A DNA stretch of 5,597 nucleotides, taken from assembly GCA_937988795.1 (NCBI GenBank), contig CALKHY010000014.1:1-5597 (forward strand), read 5' to 3'. Made by a program: the position numbers and the translations under genes. Below the pieces are notes generated by a model, which searched no databases, was not told where the DNA came from, and saw nothing but the letters and a program-made list of their open reading frames with translations. Source of the DNA: an uncultured Candidatus Saccharibacteria bacterium (GTDB lineage Bacteria; Patescibacteriota; Saccharimonadia; Saccharimonadales; UBA4665). This document shows, one piece after another, positions 1-5,166 of the stretch (positions within the stretch are counted from its first letter, which is position 1; each line of letters opens with the position of its first letter).

Positions 1-2
1 CG

Positions 3-776
3 CCGTCACTGCTTAGCTCGTGGGGGTTGGCGCGGCGCCTGCAGCGCGGCACGCTCATTGGCTGGAGTATTGTGTTTGTCGTCATGGGATTGACGACCGG
101 GCTCATCAGCAAAGAGTTCGCCACGTTCTTCGAAAGCAGCCCGGAAATGCGCCAATATCTGGAGGCCATTGGCGGCGGCCAGAATATCAACGACATTCTG
201 TTCTCGGCCATGATTGCCCTCATGGGGATCACTGCCGGCGCGTACGTTGTCCATGGTCTGCAGCGTATGCGCTCAGAAGAGGCGAACGGCCACCTGGAAC
301 CCGTGCTCGGTACGAGCGTCAACCGGCAAATCTGGATGCTCGGACACTTTGCCTACGTGGCCGCAGGCACGCTAGCGTTAATGGCGTTGTTCGGGCTCTC
401 TACCGGAGTGGCGTTTGTGCTGGTCAAAGAAAGCGCGGCACTTGGCGACATCTGGCGGCTTACCGTCGCTTCACTGGCGTACATCCCCGGAATACTAGTG
501 CTTGGCGCCGGCTCCGCCTTTGTCTTTGGGCTGTTGCCGCGTGCGGCAGTCGCACTCTCGTGGCTGCTCTTTGTATTCTGCCTGTTCGTCAGCCAATTCG
601 GCGAACTCCTCAAGATACCGCGGGCGATTGTCAATATTTCGCCCTTTGCACACATCCCGCCGGTTCCGTCCGAACCGTTTGCCTGGCTGCCGGCAACGAT
701 GCTAACCGGCGCTACCCTGCTCCTGCTCGCTGCTGCCCTGCTTTCTTTCCGGCGCCGCGACCTGACTACGGCGTAA
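3..776 (+). CDS. ABC-2 type export permease, C-terminal part (polyketide-antibiotic exporter-like)
   Basis: The frame is open from the left edge (first whole codon at 3) to a TAA at 774-776, so the true start lies outside the window and 257 residues remain. The protein is an integral membrane subunit with about six hydrophobic segments, the first near residues 18-35 and the last just before the end. After the second segment comes a hydrophilic stretch, RSEEANGHLEPVLGTSVNR, and the chain ends in FRRRDLTTA. Both resemble the RSEEA-G-LEP-L-TPVSR and FRRRDL patterns I associate with the COG3559 family of exporters of polyketide antibiotics, whose full members are about 530 residues with two similar six-helix halves. 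This piece would be the second half. Such permeases work with a separate ATP-binding subunit, usually encoded just upstream and not visible here. The substrate is unknown. The fold is confident and the subfamily is inferred from remembered motifs. It converges with metK. Confidence 0.87.
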   Translation, partial: PSLLSSWGLARRLQRGTLIGWSIVFVVMGLTTGLISKEFATFFESSPEMRQYLEAIGGGQNINDILFSAMIALMGITAGAYVVHGLQRMRSEEANGHLEPVLGTSVNRQIWMLGHFAYVAAGTLALMALFGLSTGVAFVLVKESAALGDIWRLTVASLAYIPGILVLGAGSAFVFGLLPRAAVALSWLLFVFCLFVSQFGELLKIPRAIVNISPFAHIPPVPSEPFAWLPATMLTGATLLLLAAALLSFRRRDLTTA

Positions 777-785
777 TACTGCCAG

Positions 786-1910
786 CTATATTTTGACAAC
801 GCTCTCCCACGGCAGGTCGGGCTTGCCAAAATGACCGTAGGCCGACGTTTGAGAGTAGATGGGGCGGCGGAGGTCGAGGGTTTCGATGATGCCTTTTACG
901 CTGGTGTCGATGAGTTTGTCTTTAAATGCGTAGAGTTCTGCTTCGCTGACTTTGGCGGTGCCAAAGGTTTCGATGGTTTGCATGAGCGGCTTTGGATGAC
1001 CGATGACGTACGCCAGGCCGACTTCACATTTGTCTGCCAGGCCATTGGCTACGATATTTTTGGCAATGTAGCGGGCAGCGTACGCGCCGGAACGATCCAC
1101 CTTGCTCGGATCCTTGCCACTGAAGGCGCCACCGCCAACGCGGGCGTAACCGCCGTACGTGTCGACCACGATCTTGCGACCGGTTAGACCGGCGTCGCTT
1201 TCTGGGCCTGGGATGTGCCACAGGCCGGTGCCGTTCACCACGATGTCTTCATCCTTCGGCAAGTCAAAGCCATACTTTTCGAGCACCGGCTTAAAGATGT
1301 GGTTGATGACGTCTTCACGCACATCAGCTGCACTCGTTTTTTCGTCGTGCGCCACGGCAGCCACCAACTTCTCCACTGCCACCGGCCTGTCGTCTTCGTA
1401 CCGCACAGTTACCTGGGCCTTGCCGTCCGGCCGCAGCCATTTGAGTTCGCCTTTTTCGCGCACCTCATCAATGCGGCGGGTCAAGGCATGCGCCAATGCG
1501 ATTGGTAACGGCATCAGCTCGGGCGTTTCCTTGCAGGCGAAACCAAACATCATGCCTTGGTCACCGGCGCCATCTTGGTCAACACCGAGCGCAATCTCCG
1601 GCGACTGCTGGTGCAAGTTGTTGGTGAATGTTGATTCGACGGAAAAGCCCCAGGCCGGGTTGGTGTACCCCAATTCCTCGATCTTCTTGCGGACGATTTC
1701 CTCGAAATCGACTTTTGCTTTGGTCTTAATTTCGCCGAACAACGCGATCTGGTTGGCGCCCGCCACCGCTTCGACACCTGCGCGCGAGTGAGGGTCTTGC
1801 GCGATTAACGCGTCGACAATCGCGTCGCTGATCGCGTCGGCAATCTTGTCAGGATGGCCGGCGCACACGGATTCGCTGGTAAAAAGTTTGACAGTAACTT
1901 TTTTTGACAT
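786..1910 (-). CDS. metK: S-adenosylmethionine synthetase
   Basis: This cytosolic enzyme makes S-adenosylmethionine from methionine and ATP, releasing phosphate and pyrophosphate; it normally acts as a tetramer with Mg2+ and K+. At 374 residues it is near full length (the E. coli enzyme has 384). Family motifs are in order: ESVCAGHPDKIADAISDA near residues 13-30 (catalytic His19, Asp21), GAGDQGMMFGFA at 114-125 (Asp117), PDGK with Lys164, DAGLTGRKI at 239-247 (Asp239, Arg245, Lys246), GGGAFSGKDPSKVDRS at 259-274 (Lys266, Lys270, Asp272) and PIYSQTSAYGHFGK near 350-363. All residues matching the E. coli catalytic set are present. One deviation: the usual NPTGRFVIGGPxGD stretch reads NGTGLWHIPGPESD (226-239), so a normally conserved Arg is Leu230. 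The ATG is preceded by AGAAAGGA at 8-base spacing, and that site can be sequestered by a leader hairpin. The stop is TAG at 786-788. Confidence 0.99.
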   Translation of the reverse strand: MSKKVTVKLFTSESVCAGHPDKIADAISDAIVDALIAQDPHSRAGVEAVAGANQIALFGEIKTKAKVDFEEIVRKKIEELGYTNPAWGFSVESTFTNNLHQQSPEIALGVDQDGAGDQGMMFGFACKETPELMPLPIALAHALTRRIDEVREKGELKWLRPDGKAQVTVRYEDDRPVAVEKLVAAVAHDEKTSAADVREDVINHIFKPVLEKYGFDLPKDEDIVVNGTGLWHIPGPESDAGLTGRKIVVDTYGGYARVGGGAFSGKDPSKVDRSGAYAARYIAKNIVANGLADKCEVGLAYVIGHPKPLMQTIETFGTAKVSEAELYAFKDKLIDTSVKGIIETLDLRRPIYSQTSAYGHFGKPDLPWESVVKI

Positions 1911-1918
1911 ATAAAAAA

Positions 1919-1926
1919 TCCTTTCT
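1919..1926 (-). promoter_or_regulatory. metK ribosome binding site inside a hairpin arm
   Basis: On the minus strand AGAAAGGA lies 8 bases before the metK ATG, a good Shine-Dalgarno spacing that supports the chosen start. The whole site is part of GAGAAAGGAT (1918-1927), which is perfectly complementary to ATCCTTTCTC at 1936-1945 (minus strand). It is therefore fully buried when that hairpin forms. Confidence 0.85.
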
Positions 1927-1928
1927 CC

Positions 1929-1952
1929 CTAAACCGAGAAAGGATATTCCAT
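1929..1952 (-). CDS. Possible 7-codon leader peptide upstream of metK (speculative)
   Basis: In the metK leader an ATG at 1952-1950 opens a frame reading MEYPFSV and ending in TAG at 1931-1929, 18 bases before the metK start. Its codons 3-6 overlap the anti-Shine-Dalgarno arm, so a ribosome on this frame would keep the metK site open. The only purine-rich stretch upstream (GGGAAAG, 1971-1965) is 12 bases away, a poor spacing, and the ATG sits in the loop of the strong stem A. There are no clustered Met or Cys codons as in a classical attenuator peptide. It may well be chance. Confidence 0.15.
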   Translation of the reverse strand: MEYPFSV

Positions 1953-1999
1953 GCTACGAAATATCTTTCCCGGTTTCCCGGGCTAGATGGAGCACCTTG

Positions 2000-2132
2000 T
2001 TTAGTAGCTAGTAGCAAGTAGTTAGTAGTTAGGGGGGATAAAGGAGCGGCCCCTGGCCGCTGTTTTTATTTGTCGGCCAAAGGCCGACTTCCTTTACTCC
2101 TTGCTACATGCTACTTACTACTGGCTACTAAA
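2000..2132. repeat. 133-bp inverted-repeat element with heptanucleotide arms
   Basis: The left arm (from 2000) and the reverse complement of the right arm (from 2132) both begin TTTAGTAGC and match at 20 of the first 22 positions, then more loosely to the shared TAAAGG. Each arm is four copies of a 7-base unit close to TAGTAGY (2002-2029 on plus; 2130-2103 on minus), so the arms can pair in several registers. The core carries two perfect 7-bp stems with 3-base loops: AGCGGCC-CCT-GGCCGCT (2045-2061) and GTCGGCC-AAA-GGCCGAC (2072-2088). No reading frame is plausible. It lies between two genes on the same strand, so it may sit in the metK leader RNA. It could be a small non-autonomous mobile element, a regulatory stem-loop, or both. 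Confidence 0.75.
2045..2069 (+). terminator. Rho-independent terminator-like hairpin, plus strand
   Basis: A perfect 7-bp GC-rich stem with a CCT loop (2045-2061) is followed by G and then TTTTTATTT. On the plus strand this has full intrinsic-terminator form, but no plus-strand gene precedes it. It would only stop antisense transcription through metK. On the minus strand neither core hairpin is followed by a T run. Confidence 0.45.
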
Positions 2133-2175
2133 TCGGTTGCCGGCAGATCAACGAGCTAGTTCTCTCCCTGCACTC

Positions 2176-2181
2176 TTTATA
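2176..2181 (-). promoter_or_regulatory. Possible -10 box of a metK promoter
   Basis: TATAAA is present on the minus strand just after the ATPase stop, in an AT-rich patch. No good -35 box lies 16-18 bases upstream: the candidate hexamer is CACTGC, and TTTAACAATTC is too close. If used, metK would have a leader of about 260 bases containing the inverted-repeat element and the hairpin switch. Weak evidence. Confidence 0.3.
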
Positions 2182-2210
2182 TTTCTGAATTGTTAAAGGC
2201 AGTGTCACCA

Positions 2211-4754
2211 TCATACACGACGGGCCCGCCGCTTTGCAACCTGATGCGAGACCAGCTTGTGCAGATCAATGGCCATCAAAACAGCAGTTACCGGTACGGC
2301 GATGGCTACCAGCGCGTCGCGCCAGTCAACGGCCGTAACATGCAGGAACGAACCGAACGGCGTCATGAATACAGCAAGCTGGAGTAATACCGAAACACCG
2401 ATGGCGATCCATAGCGGCTTGTTGGGGCGAATGAAGTTATAAATCCACGACTTGTACTCAAAGTTTACACCCAGCACGCTCGCCCACTGCACCACTATCA
2501 GGCTGAGGAATGCCAGTGTTTGCGCGTAAGCCAGGCCCTTACCGAGATTGAGGTTAAAAATAAACAAAACGCTCGCAGCCATGACCGCGGCAATCGTTAT
2601 AATCCGCGAAACTTGCCTGAAGTTAAGGAGCGCTGCATTGGCCGGCCACGGCGGCTCTTTCATCTGCCGCGACTCGCTGGGGCTTAGGCCCAGCGGAATG
2701 ACCGTCATGGTGTCGGTGGCCAGGTTAACCCACAAAATCTGGATGGCCGCGACCGGCAGCGGCAGGCCGATGACGAGCGCGGACAATATCGTCAGCACCT
2801 CAGCCGCGTTGGTGCCCAGCATATAAACCAGCATCTTGCGGATATTAGCGAGCGCCGTGCGGCCGGCGCGGACCGCGGACACGATGGTACGGAAATTGTT
2901 ATCAAGCAGCACGATGTCACTCGCATCCTTAGCGGCATCGGTGCCGCTGCCCATGGCAATGCCGGCGTCGGCTTCCACGAGCGCTGGAATGTCATTGACA
3001 CCATCGCCGGTCATGGCAGTAATTTCACGACCTTTCGTGGCCTTGAGCAGCGCATACTTATGCTCGGGCAACACGCGTCCGAATACCCGCGTCGTCTTGA
3101 GTTTTTCGCTGATGTCCTCGGCGCTGCCTGTCTCAAGAACCTTACTGTCGCTCACCTCATCGCGCGAGGCAGCAATGCCTACCTGGCTGGCAATAAATGC
3201 CGCAGTGTTCACATGATCGCCGGTAAGCATCACGACTTTTATGCCAGCCTCTTTGGCTTCTCTTACTGCCTGTTCGGCGCCTTCACGCAGCTGGTCACTT
3301 AAACCCGCGAAACCATCAAAAGACATGTCGCTAAGCGTAGTAGCGTCGATCTTGTCAATCGGAACCGAGAAATCCTTGTGCGCAAACGCGATTGTGCGGT
3401 AGCCACGGCCGGTAAATGTTTCTAACATGTTCTTGATTTTGACATCACTGCGGTGATGCTTGCCGCAGTGGTTAAGCACATGCTCCGGCGCACCTTTGAT
3501 GTACAGCGAATACGTTTCGCCGTGTTGCCACAATACGCCGCTCACCCGCTGTGTCTGGTTAAAGGCAAATTCTTTCACTTTGCGCCATGAAGCCGGAATC
3601 TCTACACCATCCACCGCATCATGCAGGATTCTATCGAGCGCATCGCCGGCGTGCTCTTCGTCGCCATTCAGGCTGGCGCGAATAACTTGATCAAACGCCT
3701 GGGTGCTAGCGTGCGTGGTGTGTTTGTCGGCAACGGAAAGATTGTTCTTAGTAATGGTGCCGGTTTTGTCAGTGGCAATGAGCGTGACCGCACCCATGGT
3801 TTCAATGCTCGAAATCTTCTTAACCAGCGCATTGAGCCGAGCCATGCGCCGCGCGCTCAGTAGCAATACAACCGTCATGGCGATTGGCAATTCTTCAGGC
3901 ACGGCAGAGACCATAATCACCAGGCTAAAGCGCGCCGCTTCTTCAATCTCAATGCCGCGCCACAGCTCCAGCCCCATGGCCACGGCAGCTACACAAACGA
4001 TAACGACAATAAGTCGCTTGGTAAACGTGTCAATTTTCTTTTCAATGGGCGTGCGGCCAATGTCCGCCTGGGCGGCCAACGAGGTAATATTGCCGAGCTT
4101 TGTGTCGTTACCAATGCCGGTAACCACCATAAGGCCGCTGCCGGCCTTGACGTATGTGCCCTTAAACAACATGTTGTGCTGGTCGTACACCTCTTTTTTG
4201 CCGGCGATGGCTGCAGCATGCTTGTGTACTGGTAGCGACTCGCCGGTCAGGATTGCTTCGTCTACCTCGATCTGGTTCGATTCAATCAAGCGGCCATCCG
4301 CCGGCACCTTCATGCCTTCTTCGATGTGCACGATGTCGCCGTAGGTCAGCTCTTCACTTGGGATTTTGGTAGTGTCGCCATCGCGTATCACGTGCGCGTA
4401 CGTTATGTCCTGCCGTTTGAGCGCGTTCAACACCCGCCCCACCGAATACTGCTGCACGTAATAAATGACCGCATTAATGCCAACAATCACGGCGATGATG
4501 ACGGCGTCCAGGCGCTGCCCTTCAATCAGACTCAACACAATTGCGCCGAGCAGCACAAGGACGAACGCACTGGCGAACGGTTCAAGCAAGCGCTTGAGGA
4601 GCGATTCTTTTTTGGGTTCGAGCACATTCAGGCCAAATTCGCGCTGCCGCGCTGCTGCTTCGGCCGCACTCAACCCTTCCCGAGACGTTTGAAACGCCCC
4701 GAATACCTCATGAATTTCCAGGTTATAAACAGGCCTGTGCTTTTGTTCTGACAT
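2211..4754 (-). CDS. P2-type cation-transporting ATPase, probably Ca2+-exporting
   Basis: This 847-residue inner-membrane pump couples ATP hydrolysis to cation export through an aspartyl-phosphate. Visible in order: N-terminal cation-ATPase domain (about 10-55), helices M1-M2 (about 59-103), actuator-domain TGES at 170-173, M3-M4 (about 247-300) with PEELP at 286-290, phosphorylation motif DKTGT with Asp329, nucleotide-domain KGAPE at 420-424, TGDH at 511-514, hinge TGDGVND at 582-588, and six C-terminal helices (about 640-833) followed by a basic tail. Ion-site residues match the SERCA pattern in M4 (Glu287), M5 (Asn649, Glu652) and M6 (Asn677, Thr680, Asp681). The M8 position of SERCA Glu908 appears to be Gln756, which would suggest one bound ion rather than two. 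This fits Ca2+ (or Mn2+) better than Na+/K+ or heavy metals, and there is no CPC motif. Stop TGA. No clear Shine-Dalgarno precedes the ATG, so the start is slightly uncertain. Confidence 0.97.
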   Translation of the reverse strand: MSEQKHRPVYNLEIHEVFGAFQTSREGLSAAEAAARQREFGLNVLEPKKESLLKRLLEPFASAFVLVLLGAIVLSLIEGQRLDAVIIAVIVGINAVIYYVQQYSVGRVLNALKRQDITYAHVIRDGDTTKIPSEELTYGDIVHIEEGMKVPADGRLIESNQIEVDEAILTGESLPVHKHAAAIAGKKEVYDQHNMLFKGTYVKAGSGLMVVTGIGNDTKLGNITSLAAQADIGRTPIEKKIDTFTKRLIVVIVCVAAVAMGLELWRGIEIEEAARFSLVIMVSAVPEELPIAMTVVLLLSARRMARLNALVKKISSIETMGAVTLIATDKTGTITKNNLSVADKHTTHASTQAFDQVIRASLNGDEEHAGDALDRILHDAVDGVEIPASWRKVKEFAFNQTQRVSGVLWQHGETYSLYIKGAPEHVLNHCGKHHRSDVKIKNMLETFTGRGYRTIAFAHKDFSVPIDKIDATTLSDMSFDGFAGLSDQLREGAEQAVREAKEAGIKVVMLTGDHVNTAAFIASQVGIAASRDEVSDSKVLETGSAEDISEKLKTTRVFGRVLPEHKYALLKATKGREITAMTGDGVNDIPALVEADAGIAMGSGTDAAKDASDIVLLDNNFRTIVSAVRAGRTALANIRKMLVYMLGTNAAEVLTILSALVIGLPLPVAAIQILWVNLATDTMTVIPLGLSPSESRQMKEPPWPANAALLNFRQVSRIITIAAVMAASVLFIFNLNLGKGLAYAQTLAFLSLIVVQWASVLGVNFEYKSWIYNFIRPNKPLWIAIGVSVLLQLAVFMTPFGSFLHVTAVDWRDALVAIAVPVTAVLMAIDLHKLVSHQVAKRRARRV

Positions 4755-4780
4755 GTTTGTGTTATGACTTGTACTCTTCT

Positions 4781-4786
4781 ATTGTA
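4781..4786 (-). promoter_or_regulatory. Possible -10 box of the ATPase promoter
   Basis: TACAAT on the minus strand would start transcription near 4774 and leave a leader of only about 20 bases, without a ribosome binding site. The -35 region at 17-base spacing (TTCCAG) matches poorly. It is offered because no other -10 box lies close to the start. Confidence 0.3.
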
Positions 4787-4804
4787 ACACCAGCGCTATA
4801 CCAC

Positions 4805-4833
4805 TGGAAAAACGGTCCAATTTTTGCTATACT
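4805..4833 (+). promoter_or_regulatory. Promoter for the tRNA-Gln fragment / hairpin block
   Basis: TGGAAA (4805-4810), a 17-base spacer and TATACT (4828-4833), with TG one base before the -10 box, form a good sigma-70 promoter with an extended -10. Transcription would begin near 4840, about 8 bases before the tRNA-Gln-like 5' end at 4848. This layout mimics that of the intact tRNA gene downstream. Confidence 0.6.
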
Positions 4834-4845
4834 AACGGAGTTAGC

Positions 4846-4864
4846 GATGGCGAGTGGCCAAGTG
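4846..4864 (+). pseudogene. 5' fragment of a tRNA-Gln gene
   Basis: These 19 bases are identical to 5051-5069, that is the two bases before tRNA-Gln, its 5' acceptor strand TGGCGAG and the start of the D arm up to AAGTG. Identity stops abruptly at 4865. No anticodon arm, T arm or matching 3' end follows nearby, so this is not a functional tRNA. It has its own promoter just upstream, consistent with a duplicated tRNA unit whose body has been lost or replaced. Confidence 0.8.
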
Positions 4865-5002
4865 TGAGAACTGCCAGTGGCAGTTCGCAAGGCCGGAAGC
4901 CCGGCGCGACAAAGGTCGCCCGAGCTGAGGCGGGGCCGAGACAGATTTGCAAGCGCAGCTTGCAAGTATGATCGTGGCAAGGCGCGCCTTACCACTTGTC
5001 CA
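4855..5002 (+). other. Hairpin-dense block, candidate structured RNA or element
   Basis: About 150 bases are almost wholly self-complementary. Local stems: 4868-4875 with 4879-4886 (8 bp, loop AGT), 4892-4896 with 4901-4905 (5 bp), 4906-4910 with 4915-4919 (5 bp), 4947-4954 with 4958-4965 (8 bp, loop GCA), and 4974-4982 with 4987-4995 (8 pairs, one mismatch, loop CGCG) over the palindrome AAGGCGCGCCTT. The ends TGGCCAAGTG (4855-4864) and CACTTGTCCA (4993-5002) pair at 9 of 10 positions and could close the whole domain, though this competes with the last hairpin. There is no convincing protein frame. I do not recognise RNase P RNA, tmRNA, SRP RNA, 6S RNA or a group I/II intron core. A transcribed RNA or a small palindromic element are both possible. 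Confidence 0.5.
4985..5002 (-). repeat. Inverted fragment of tRNA-Gln (D-arm region)
   Basis: On the minus strand these 18 bases match tRNA-Gln 5060-5077 at 17 positions (A instead of C at the fourth), covering the D arm TGG-CAAGTGGTAAGGCG. Orientation is opposite to the intact gene and to the 5' fragment at 4846-4864, so the two fragments bracket the hairpin block as a short inverted repeat. Confidence 0.75.
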
Positions 5003-5011
5003 TGATGGGCT

Positions 5012-5041
5012 TTAACAATTCGATCGTATTTAGAGTAAAAT
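5012..5041 (+). promoter_or_regulatory. tRNA-Gln promoter
   Basis: TTAACA (5012-5017), an 18-base spacer and TAAAAT (5036-5041) form a sigma-70 promoter with a predicted start near 5048, five bases before the mature tRNA 5' end. Each box differs from consensus at one position. Confidence 0.75.
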
Positions 5042-5052
5042 AAGTTTTGTGA

Positions 5053-5127
5053 TGGCGAGTGGCCAAGTGGTAAGGCGTCTGGTTCTGGCCCAGAAGATCG
5101 TAGGTTCGAATCCTACCTCGCCAGCCA
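5053..5127 (+). tRNA. tRNA-Gln (anticodon CUG)
   Basis: The sequence folds into a complete cloverleaf. The acceptor stem is TGGCGAG/CTCGCCA (7 pairs), the D arm GCC-AAGTGGTAA-GGC, the anticodon stem TCTGG/CCAGA with loop TTCTGGC (anticodon CTG, reading CAG), and the T arm GTAGG-TTCGAAT-CCTAC. The discriminator is G, and CCA is encoded at 5125-5127. The weak first pair U1-A72 is typical of bacterial glutamine tRNA. It has its own promoter and terminator, so it is a single-gene unit. Partial copies lie on both sides. Confidence 0.99.
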
Positions 5128-5166
5128 ATAATAAAAGGCCAAACGTAGCGTTGGCCTTTTATTATT
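5127..5166 (+). terminator. tRNA-Gln intrinsic terminator
   Basis: AATAATAAAAGGCCAA (5127-5142) pairs perfectly over 16 bases with TTGGCCTTTTATTATT (5151-5166) around an 8-base loop. The GGCCAA core followed by TTTTATTATT gives a rho-independent terminator directly after the tRNA CCA end. The mirrored A tract makes it potentially active on the minus strand too. Confidence 0.94.

Larger units (their letters stand above)
1911..1984 (-). promoter_or_regulatory. Candidate metK leader switch with mutually exclusive hairpins
   Basis: In metK-sense RNA three stems compete. Stem A pairs 1976-1960 with 1948-1931: 17 pairs with one bulged C at 1943 and one G-U pair, extendable by three more pairs to a 5-base loop. 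Stem B pairs 1945-1936 with 1927-1918: 10 perfect pairs, 8-base loop GGUUUAGG. It buries the Shine-Dalgarno site and is followed at once by six U (1918-1913), so it also has the form of an intrinsic terminator. Stem C pairs 1982-1978 with 1973-1969 around a GAAA tetraloop and would take away the base of stem A. Segment 1936-1945 is shared by A and B, so only one can form fully: A leaves the ribosome site free, B (helped by C) closes it. This is what I see. That it senses SAM or methionine is inference from its place before metK. I do not recognise it as SAM-I, SAM-II or SMK. Confidence 0.6.

Noticed and set aside
20..829. Long alternative frames on both strands over the permease
   Set aside because: They are Arg/Ala/His- or Ser-rich shadow translations of a GC-rich gene; only the frame ending at 776 shows membrane segments and family motifs.
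831..1791. Plus-strand frames opposite metK
   Set aside because: metK is unmistakable on the minus strand, and the opposite frames have no recognisable domain.
1911..2132. T-box, SAM-I or SMK riboswitch in the metK leader
   Set aside because: I could not find the T-box AGGGUGGNACCGCG sequence, the SAM-I core or the SMK junction sequence, so the switch is left unclassified.
2000..2132. CRISPR array from the repeated AGTAG units
   Set aside because: The units are 7 bases long and directly adjacent, with no spacers, and they occur as inverted arms.
2133..2210. Intrinsic terminator for the ATPase
   Set aside because: No stem followed by a T run on the minus strand was found after the stop codon, so the transcript may read through toward metK.
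4762..4995. Minus-strand frame of 77 codons over the hairpin block
   Set aside because: It runs through palindromes, the ATPase promoter region and a tRNA fragment, with no ribosome site and a composition unlike a folded protein.
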